Source of the DNA: Bacteroidaceae bacterium
GTDB taxonomy: Bacteria; Bacteroidota; Bacteroidia; Bacteroidales; Bacteroidaceae
Length of the DNA: 41,302 bases
Reading direction: 5' to 3'
Assembly (NCBI GenBank): GCA_017651315.1
Contig: JAGCDE010000011.1
Location: 1-41,302, forward strand
The notes under the pieces were generated by a model. It was given only the letters and a program-made list of their open reading frames with translations. It had not been told where the DNA came from and ran no database searches. The position numbers were made by a program, and so were the translations under genes. Shown here one piece after another: positions 36,145 to 41,302 of the stretch; within the stretch, counting starts at the first letter, position 1, and each line of letters begins with the position of its first letter.

Positions 36145-36501
36145 TTAAAACGCCAGCTGACTACAGTAATTGCAAAAATCCTCAACAGTATCAAAACTTT
36201 CAGCATCAGCAATCTTTTCCTGGCTTGGCTTACCGTTCTGAGTCTGCTTAACAACTTCAAGCATCTTTACAAGGTCATCGGGCATGTTCTCAAACTTAAT
36301 ATCAACGCCGGCAACAGGTTTCTTGATAAACACATTATAGAATTCATCAACAAAACTGCGCGTAGCAAATTCAACCTTGCTAAAGTCAAGCACAACCTTC
36401 TTCTCGCCGCTATTCTGAATCAACAGCAGCAAGTCATGAACCGTTGACCTTGATCTTAGATCAACCGCAATAACATTAGTTATGTCAATCGTGCGTATCA
36501 T
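36145..36501 (-). CDS. STAS-like domain protein (DUF4325 type)
   Basis: The 118-residue protein matches the STAS-like DUF4325 family: a beta-strand start (IRTIDITNVIAVDLRSR), then KKVVLDFSKVEFATRSFVDEFYN and a C-terminal helix. STAS domains usually serve as small regulatory switches, for example anti-anti-sigma factors that are phosphorylated by a HATPase partner. The segment following DFSKVEFATRSF has Thr/Ser at the place where a phosphorylated residue would be. It lies 25 bases after a STAS-HATPase gene in the same operon, so the two probably interact. No function is established. Confidence 0.75.
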   Translation of the reverse strand: MIRTIDITNVIAVDLRSRSTVHDLLLLIQNSGEKKVVLDFSKVEFATRSFVDEFYNVFIKKPVAGVDIKFENMPDDLVKMLEVVKQTQNGKPSQEKIADAESFDTVEDFCNYCSQLAF

Positions 36502-36526
36502 AACATCGGCAAATATAATAATTTTA

Positions 36527-37411
36527 TTACTCCCAATACCTATTCATTACAAAATTAGGATTATGGTACGGTATTCTCAATGCAACAACCGTGCCATTCA
36601 GTCTAACATACTCCGGGAAAGCAACAAGCCGATATCCGTTTCTGTTTTTAACATAAACGGCATTACCGGAAACCATCAAAAAACTGCCGCCCAGTCCTTC
36701 AATCAATGCTTTCTTAGAAGTATAGATTCCATATCCCCTATTCTCTGCATCAGGCAGATTTTTAGCAGAAATCTTCATGTTAGCAGCTTTCATAGCTTCC
36801 ACATCCGAGTCTATCTCATTGTACTTCTCTGAACGTTTATAACTACCCAACAATGATATTCCATTGTCCGATATGCACAAATCCAAGTAACCCTTATTGG
36901 AATACGCTTGTGCCAAAACAAAAGCACGTTTGGATTCAGAATGCTCAGTAATGTTGTCAACCAACTCTGAGATAAAGTACTTCAAGCCTTCACTAACATT
37001 CTTCTCAATATGTAACTGGCGGATTATAATATTCTCAACTGTTGTCAGGACCGAGTTCTTTACATCCTCATCAACAACGGTAACTGGAAAATCAATAATA
37101 GGTATGTATCTCTTTCGGGAGAATCTCTCCATCACCGCAACAAACTCACTACTTCTGATCCGGTCCGGCTGTAATCCTTCAGAGAAACAAATCACATTCA
37201 AATAATCCGGAAGATTAACTAATGAAACCTCCTTATCTAATTCCCTTAAAGTAACTAGTAAAACCGATATGAATAACGGCGATACGAATTTTGCTCCCTG
37301 AAAATCCAGTACAATAACATTTTCACCAGACTGGCGTATTTGGGACACAACAACCAAAGCCTTACTTAGGCCATCCAACAAATCATCGTTTACATTAACT
37401 GCTATATGCAT
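36527..37411 (-). CDS. STAS-like domain fused to a HATPase (GHKL) domain
   Basis: The 294-residue protein has an N-terminal STAS-like half (residues 1-80: NVIVLDFQGAKFVSPLFISVLL, the same DFxGxxFVS pattern as the next gene). The C-terminal GHKL ATP-binding half has the N box FISELVDNITEHS (Glu149-Asn153), the G1 box CISDNGISL (180-187) and the G2 box NRGYGIYTSKKAL (224-236). There is no phospho-acceptor His domain, so it resembles anti-sigma/serine-kinase type HATPases rather than sensor kinases. No sigma factor is nearby. The G+C content is lower than that of the core genes. A good promoter is at 37440-37469. Confidence 0.75.
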   Translation of the reverse strand: MHIAVNVNDDLLDGLSKALVVVSQIRQSGENVIVLDFQGAKFVSPLFISVLLVTLRELDKEVSLVNLPDYLNVICFSEGLQPDRIRSSEFVAVMERFSRKRYIPIIDFPVTVVDEDVKNSVLTTVENIIIRQLHIEKNVSEGLKYFISELVDNITEHSESKRAFVLAQAYSNKGYLDLCISDNGISLLGSYKRSEKYNEIDSDVEAMKAANMKISAKNLPDAENRGYGIYTSKKALIEGLGGSFLMVSGNAVYVKNRNGYRLVAFPEYVRLNGTVVALRIPYHNPNFVMNRYWE

Positions 37412-37439
37412 GGTTCAGATAATATTTGTACAAACAATA

Positions 37440-37469
37440 CAAAAATACTAGTTCTTCCATAAAACACAA
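37440..37469 (-). promoter_or_regulatory. Promoter of the STAS/HATPase operon
   Basis: The minus strand has TTG, 19 bases, then TATTTTTG, an almost perfect Bacteroidota promoter, about 29 bases before the ATG at 37411. It makes this pair independent of the broken nuclease gene upstream. Confidence 0.6.
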
Positions 37470-37510
37470 TGAAAAACTCCCAAGTATTTAATTGTGTCAA
37501 TATAGCATAC

Positions 37511-38340
37511 CTACATAATCACCATCTTCTCCCCACCCAAAGCATCCGCAAGAATAGCCCGGACAAACCGCCACGCATCAACAGAATAAGTTTGCTCATT
37601 CTTTGTATATTCACGCTCAAACTTGATCTCATCTATCTTCATAAGCCCCCAATATTCATTTTTGACATATGCGTCCTCAAAACAATAAATACTGGTGTTA
37701 TCGTCCGGGCGCTTATCAGGAGCATGTTTCTTAAGTTCCTCTATTGACAACAAAACACGGCCATCTGCATCTCTGATATTATCATCAACGGTACTCAATG
37801 GCAGATGGGTAGCATTTCTCCACTTTTCACTGTTCTGCACGCTATACATAGCAGTTCTCTCCCGATACATATTAATATCAAAGCCCCGCTTGGCAGCCCA
37901 CTCTTCATTTATGAGAAAGAGACAATGAGTAACGTCAATTTGAAACTGCATATTTAGCTCTCCAATAATAGTCTCACCATCCCTGGGTGCCCTCAGTTCC
38001 TTAAGAGAGATTCCATAGAAATCAGCAAACTGTTGAGCCCCTTTCTGATAACCAACCGTAGTCACCATAATGCCTTTCACATTTCCCAGGTCCGATATCA
38101 CTCCATAGAAGTCGCGCACCTTACCGATAGAAACACCGTAACTGTAGTTCTTACATTCTATTGCTACCCGATGCACTATCCCATCCTTGTTGTACTCCCA
38201 GTAAAATCAATCTGGTGATTCAGGCCTGACTTACCCCTCAGTTTTACGTTATGCACAGATGATGACTCAAGTCCTTTGTATAACGCCAATCGCTCACACA
38301 ACTCACGTGTGAACTTCTCATACTCTGTATTGGTATTCAT
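37511..38340 (-). pseudogene. Mrr-like restriction endonuclease gene, split by a frameshift
   Basis: The reading frame starts at 38340 (MNTNTEYEKFTRELCERLA) and continues to GLNHQIDF. It then shifts at a run of four T (minus strand, 38203-38206). In the other frame the protein continues YWEYNKDGIVHRVAIECKNY and IGKVRDFYGVISDLGN, to the stop at 37511. This is an Mrr_cat/PD-(D/E)XK core whose catalytic Asp (Asp45) lies just before the break and whose ECK lies just after it. One extra T would restore a protein of about 276 residues. It could be a true pseudogene, a phase-variable tract or a sequencing error. The C-terminal 150 residues have no recognised domain. Confidence 0.75.
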
Positions 38341-38350
38341 GATGCCGATT

Positions 38351-38515
38351 CTATCTCTCCAAAGCCCCCTCATCCATCAGGAACTCCTCAAGGCTCATAA
38401 TCAGGATGCCGTTCTCGTCATTGTGCCTCATAACGTTGTCTCTGGTTACTATCACTTTACGGAAGCCATCGCCCACACTCACCAACGGCCGCTCTTCCGG
38501 AATATCTGGAATATA
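38351..38515 (-). pseudogene. Remnant of an AAA_14/DUF4143-type ATPase C-terminus
   Basis: A 54-codon stretch without a start, preceded by an in-frame TAA, reads YIPDIPEERPLVSVGDGFRK and then VIVTRDNV...MSLEEFLMDEGALER and a stop. The GD-FRK-VIVTRD...GI..MSLEEFL pattern is the end of large AAA ATPases with DUF4143. Only this tail survives, 10 bases before the Mrr-like gene. The 64 bases between it and the SecB-like gene contain nothing I recognise. Confidence 0.5.
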
Positions 38516-38579
38516 TTACAGACGGCAAGCTTGCTCTGATTCTTAGTCAGGAATAGCCCGTCTGTGGCCCTCGGCGCAA

Positions 38580-39014
38580 TTAGGATACTTTAATCTCCAG
38601 TTTATCCTTTAAAGTAGCAACAAGATTAATTGGCGGTAGTACTATACTTGCTAATACGGATTGATTGAGTTCGCATCTGGCATGTATTTCGCCTCTGGCT
38701 GCTCCTACATTGATTGTGGCCAAATATTGCATAAATTCGGGCTCAAGAGTAAATACACCGTCCTTAATCATGCCTTCAAATGCCTGTTGTTCCACTTCAA
38801 ATGATGTTATTACATCTAACTTAATCAAGGCATTCTGTCCGCTCAAATAAGTATATGTACCTGTTATCCGCACTCTTTTTAACGGGAAACTCACACCAAA
38901 CATAAACTGCGTATTAACGTCTATGTTTTGACCTTCTGTCAATGTTGCTGACTTTTCAAGATTGAAATTCTGAGTCAGCAACTCTACTATTCTAAATGGT
39001 ATCGGATTACTCAT
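38580..39014 (-). CDS. SecB-like small protein (possible chaperone of a toxin-antitoxin operon)
   Basis: The 144-residue protein fits the SecB fold in length and strand order. A strand-rich middle (QFMFGVSFPLKRVRITGTYT, LDVITSFEVEQQAFEG) is followed by GVFTLEP. Then comes AARGEIHARCELNQSVLASI with VLPPINL, which lines up with the YARECI...LAPVNF end of E. coli SecB. Stand-alone SecB-like proteins of this kind act as chaperones of antitoxins in toxin-antitoxin-chaperone systems. It is the last gene of an overlapped operon, and its ATG shares one base with the preceding stop (TAATG). The SecB assignment comes from pattern, not from a search. Confidence 0.55.
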   Translation of the reverse strand: MSNPIPFRIVELLTQNFNLEKSATLTEGQNIDVNTQFMFGVSFPLKRVRITGTYTYLSGQNALIKLDVITSFEVEQQAFEGMIKDGVFTLEPEFMQYLATINVGAARGEIHARCELNQSVLASIVLPPINLVATLKDKLEIKVS

Positions 39015-39436
39015 TATGCTGCTTTTTCAACGATTGATTCACTCTGGGAATAAGTATATTCATACTCTTGTGGAGTATTAAATAACTTCCTGGTCATTAT
39101 ATATTGCTCCTCAATAATATCAACAAGGTTACTAACAGTTACATATAAATTCGGTGTAGCAGCCTTTATTATTTCAACATCTTCAGTAAAAGTAAAGTTC
39201 CTTTCTTCATCACAGAACAATGGAGCATTACTACCGTATTTTGCATTGAGTTCATCCTCAAACTTCATTGCATCAACGTTAAACTCATTACAATCATCTA
39301 TCTTGCTGGATGGTGAGAATGATACCAGGTACACTCCATACTTTTTGCTCAACTCATACTTTATGGTCAACCAATTGAACTTTTCAACCATCTCTTTGCA
39401 CCAAGGCAAAAGTATTTTTTCAATTTCTTTATTCAT
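39014..39436 (-). CDS. Hypothetical protein, possible antitoxin of the HEPN/SecB-like operon
   Basis: I do not recognise a domain in these 140 residues. It has a central acidic segment (NAKYGSNAPLFCDEERNFTF) and an aromatic C-terminal tail (LFNTPQEYEYTYSQSESIV). In toxin-antitoxin-chaperone systems the antitoxin is the middle gene and has a C-terminal chaperone-addiction tail. The position and this tail are consistent with that, but it is inference. It overlaps the HEPN-like gene by 4 bases (ATGA) and the SecB-like gene by 1. G+C is low, about 35-40%. Confidence 0.55.
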   Translation of the reverse strand: MNKEIEKILLPWCKEMVEKFNWLTIKYELSKKYGVYLVSFSPSSKIDDCNEFNVDAMKFEDELNAKYGSNAPLFCDEERNFTFTEDVEIIKAATPNLYVTVSNLVDIIEEQYIMTRKLFNTPQEYEYTYSQSESIVEKAA

Positions 39437-39870
39437 ACCGCAATACGTGTATACCTCTTTATATCGTTGATTAATCCTTCGGCCTGTGCTCTACATTCCA
39501 AACTTTCTTCCTGAGAAAATATCATCTCTCCGTAATCTGCCAGAACTCGTTTTTGTTTTAGACTCCTTATATCCTGCTTAAAAACCCTCACGTTTTTATC
39601 ACTAGTAATCATCCTGTTGGCTAGTTCATTGATAATATAATCATGAGAACCACCTTCTTGGCTGGTCTTTGCACGTTCTTCTTGTTCTGTATATGAAATA
39701 GCATGATCAACGTGAGCTAGTCTATGTTTCATAAACAACAAAACGGCATAGTAAAAACAATGGATACTTGAAGTATATGGACCGTTCTCAGATGGAGAAC
39801 TTAATACCACACCTGCAGACATGTTTTCTAGGTATTTTCTTTCTATGTTATCCATAACATATTCGCTCAT
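39433..39870 (-). CDS. HEPN-like domain protein, possible toxin
   Basis: The 145-residue all-helical protein has the look of a HEPN domain. A first helix contains SSIHCFYYAVLLFMKHRLAHVDH, written here in two overlapping parts of the family pattern (SIHCFYYAV and LLFMKHRL). A middle region holds SHDYIINELANRM. A last helix hairpin, QKRVLADYGEMIFSQEESLE, has the (R)xxADY pattern common in HEPN proteins. The canonical RNase motif Rx4-6H near the last helix is not evident. An RLAHVDH run in the first helix fits the spacing but is in an atypical place. It is the second gene of the four-ORF operon and overlaps the small ORF before it by 4 bases. Confidence 0.55.
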   Translation of the reverse strand: MSEYVMDNIERKYLENMSAGVVLSSPSENGPYTSSIHCFYYAVLLFMKHRLAHVDHAISYTEQEERAKTSQEGGSHDYIINELANRMITSDKNVRVFKQDIRSLKQKRVLADYGEMIFSQEESLECRAQAEGLINDIKRYTRIAV

Positions 39871-39983
39871 AGGATTGCAAATGTAGTTTTAATTACTCTT
39901 CCTATTGTTTTGTTTTGCAGGCTTTTTACTTCGTCTTTAAGAAGTTTTAACGAAGAATGAATTTTAGTTGGTATTTTCATCAT
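39867..39983 (-). CDS. Small ORF (38 aa) heading the HEPN/SecB-like operon
   Basis: MMKIPTKIHSSLKLLKDEVK and SLQNKTIGRVIKTTFAIL make up a 38-residue basic peptide whose TGA overlaps the ATG of the HEPN-like gene (ATGA). It could be a small regulatory protein, or the tail of a longer gene cut off by the IS66 remnant. The frame stays open upstream into the transposase remnant (antisense), so a truncation is possible. I see no clear promoter box in front of it. Confidence 0.4.
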   Translation of the reverse strand: MMKIPTKIHSSLKLLKDEVKSLQNKTIGRVIKTTFAIL

Positions 39984-40005
39984 TATTTCCACCGCTCCGG
40001 GCACA

Positions 40006-40022
40006 ATTGGGCGTTGCCCAAT
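40006..40022. repeat. Perfect hairpin at the junction of the TA-like operon and the IS66 remnant
   Basis: ATTGGGC-GTT-GCCCAAT is a perfect 7-bp stem with a 3-base loop, flanked by GGGC/GCCC (39999-40002 and 40026-40029). It lies exactly where similarity to IS66 transposase begins. It may be an end of a mobile element or a transcription stop. Confidence 0.4.
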
Positions 40023-40041
40023 AGAGCCCTCCTCTCCGCGC

Positions 40042-40789
40042 AGCAAAAGAACCGTGTATGACCTGCTGCGGCAGAAGATACTCTCCAGCGAGTACATCCA
40101 GGTTGACGAAAGTGTGATACCGGTGCTTGACGATGAGAAACACAAGGCAAAGAAAGGATACGAATGGTGTGTCAGGGACGGTCTGACAGGCGATGTCATG
40201 TTCTATTATGACCGTGGCAGCCGTGCCGGACGTGTCGCACGCGAACTGCTGGGCAGTTATCACGGCTTTGCCCAGACTGACGGATATGAAGTCTATGACG
40301 AATTTGAACAGCGTGAAGGCATCACGATGTGCGGATGCTGGGCGCATGCCAGGCGCAAGTTCGTTGACGCGTTGGACGAGAACAAGACACTGGCATCGGA
40401 AGGACTTTACTACATATCCCAGCTGTATGCCGTTGAGAGCAAAGCCGACGATGAAGACCTGACACCGGAAAAGCGTACGGAGCTAAGGAAGGAGAAGTCA
40501 TACCCTATAATACTGACTTTTGAGAAATGGATGCAGACACGCTTCTCTCAAGTGTCGCCGCAGAGCCGCATGGGCAGGGCCATCGCCTACACGTATGCGC
40601 TTCTTCCCAGACTGTCCCGCTACGTGAATGACGGCAGAATCAGCATAGACAACAACCGTATAGAAAACGCAATAAGACCGCTTGCTCTGGGCCGGAAGAA
40701 CTATTTGTTCTGCGGTAATGCTGCCACATAAATGGATAAGCAGACACCCCGAGGCAATCCTGAAAAAAGAGAAACAGGATAAGCAATAA
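40042..40789 (+). pseudogene. IS66-family transposase remnant
   Basis: The frame from about 40042 (KRTVYDLLRQ) encodes the IS66 DDE core: SSEYIQVDESVIPVLDDEKH, HKAKKGYEWCVRD, FAQTDGYEVYDEF, CGCWAHARRKFVDAL and the C-terminal RISIDNNRIENAIRPLALGRKNYLFCGN. After FCGN the frame breaks. The normal IS66 tail (LPHKWISRHPEAIL, ending KQDKQ) resumes in the next frame from about 40721 to 40789, so some tens of codons have been deleted. The N-terminal half (helix-turn-helix, zinc finger) and the companion TnpA/TnpB genes are missing. The element is dead. Confidence 0.85.
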
Positions 40790-40805
40790 TACAACTACAA
40801 CAAGA

Positions 40806-40852
40806 CAACAACAGCAGTTACATATAAAGGTGCGATGTAACTGCTGTTGTTG
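40806..40852. repeat. Perfect 18-bp inverted repeat downstream of the IS66 remnant
   Basis: The arms at 40806-40823 and 40835-40852 (CAACAACAGCAGTTACAT and its complement) are separated by 11 bases. It may be part of the IS66 right end or a transcription stop. No T run follows. Confidence 0.5.
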
Positions 40853-40895
40853 CTACTATTAGGTACTAACACCTGTACTTTATCGAATGCTTACA

Positions 40896-40931
40896 AAACA
40901 AAAAGGCTGAACTCTTTTAATGAGTCCAGCC
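40896..40931 (-). terminator. Terminator of the AAA/DUF4143 ATPase gene
   Basis: GGCTGaACTC (40905-40914) pairs with GAGTcCAGCC (40922-40931) with one mismatch, and on the minus strand is followed by TTTTTGTTT. It lies about 150 bases after the stop at 41081. Confidence 0.6.
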
Positions 40932-40950
40932 CTACCACCAAAAAATGCTA

Positions 40951-41011
40951 CCAAACAGAACCGTCCCCAATGGCAGCATTTTTGAAAATGATGCCAAACG
41001 GAACCGTCCCC
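40951..41011. repeat. REP-like element: two AACCGTCCCC direct repeats
   Basis: CCAAACAGAACCGTCCCC (40951-40968) and CCAAACGGAACCGTCCCC (40994-41011) are direct repeats. A third, partial ACGGAACCGTA follows at 41018. The same sequence forms the hairpin arms at 31492-31552. The rest of 40853-41080 contains only the terminator. Confidence 0.6.
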
Positions 41012-41080
41012 TTTGGTACGGAACCGTATCAATTGCTGTCTTATTTCTTCCAGCCTTTCAGTTGTCATTACATTTTTTCC

Positions 41081-41302
41081 TTACGGCCTCAACAAATTAA
41101 TGGGAGCCACAAACACCCCGTCATCTCTTTTGTAAGCACCGCCCACGGCAGTCAGCACCAGCAGGAATGAAGGAGCCTTCTCGTCGCTCTTTTCCACAAT
41201 CTTATCGCGTAGCTTCTTTAGCGACTCTGCACCATCATTTATCAGGTCATCGCCGCCTAACTTAATCTCAATACCACCCCAGCGGCCATCTTCCAAATGT
41301 AC
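41081..41302 (-). CDS. AAA ATPase with DUF4143 domain, C-terminal part only
   Basis: The frame is open to the right edge and stops at 41081. The 73 visible residues, VHLEDGRWGGIEIKLGGDDL and then ESLKKLRDKIV...PSFLLVLTAVGGAYKRDDGVFVAPINLLRP, are the typical DUF4143 end of ATP-binding proteins that combine an AAA_14 ATPase with a PD-(D/E)XK-like C-terminal domain. The EIKLGG segment is the (D/E)XK core strand. These proteins are common in gut Bacteroidota and are of unknown role. A terminator is at 40896-40931. Confidence 0.75.
   Translation of the reverse strand, partial: VHLEDGRWGGIEIKLGGDDLINDGAESLKKLRDKIVEKSDEKAPSFLLVLTAVGGAYKRDDGVFVAPINLLRP

Noticed and set aside
39867-40199. 110-codon minus-strand ORF as one protein
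   Set aside because: Its first 70 codons are antisense to the IS66 remnant. Only the last 38 codons, from the ATG at 39983, are kept as a possible small gene.
40880-41068. Minus-strand 62-codon ORF starting MTTERLEEIRQQL after the ATPase stop
   Set aside because: Most of it reads through the REP-like repeats and the terminator, so it is probably a chance frame. Its first 18 codons could be a gene start truncated by the repeat, but nothing supports it.

Overview
The window looks like a chromosome segment from a member of the Bacteroidales (Bacteroidota). The evidence is the recurrent promoter box TAnnTTTG(C) ahead of many genes, the trp gene order B-E-G-D-C-F-A, lipoprotein signals on many small enzymes, an Oar/SusC-type TonB-dependent receptor and a BspA-like leucine-rich-repeat lipoprotein. 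The genus cannot be fixed from the sequence alone.

Layout. Bases 1-276 hold the start of a RhuM-family gene. Next come a tRNA-Arg(ACG) with its terminator and an unusually structured upstream leader (585-860). A complete minus-strand tryptophan operon follows (918-7254), preceded by a classical attenuator: a leader peptide with three consecutive Trp codons and a terminator hairpin. Bases 7477-18373 are mostly housekeeping: a HAD phosphatase, an M23 lipoprotein, dapA, ligA, trmD, pyrD, pyrK, an LRR lipoprotein, an XRE regulator and holA. Bases 18428-27714 carry an HsdR-N-like nuclease, a zinc-ribbon coiled-coil protein, a Nif3-like protein, a small lipoprotein, a lipoprotein nicotinamidase with pncB (NAD salvage), a FemAB/GNAT-like protein, an M3 peptidase and a DMT transporter.

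Bases 27793-35844 carry a 1182-residue TonB-dependent receptor preceded by a clear FMN riboswitch, which points to flavin uptake. They are followed by serB, a peptide deformylase with a lipoprotein signal, a BCP peroxiredoxin, a phytase-like esterase-domain protein and superoxide dismutase. An FMN-riboswitch-controlled outer-membrane receptor is one of the two most informative signals in the window.

From about 36 kb to the right end the sequence becomes an AT-richer accessory region. It holds a two-gene module (STAS-HATPase fusion plus a DUF4325-type STAS-like protein), an Mrr-like nuclease broken by a one-base frameshift between its catalytic Asp and its ECK motif, and a decayed ATPase tail. 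It also holds a tightly overlapped operon (38-aa ORF, HEPN-like protein, unknown 140-aa protein, SecB-like protein) that has the layout of a toxin-antitoxin-chaperone system. An IS66 transposase remnant, REP-like elements and the C-terminus of an AAA/DUF4143 ATPase complete it. The HEPN/SecB-like operon and the STAS/HATPase pair are the best candidates for an undescribed system.

Two dispersed repeat families are visible between genes: one built on AGAATCTGTTT (at least five copies) and one on AACCGTCCCC (two loci).
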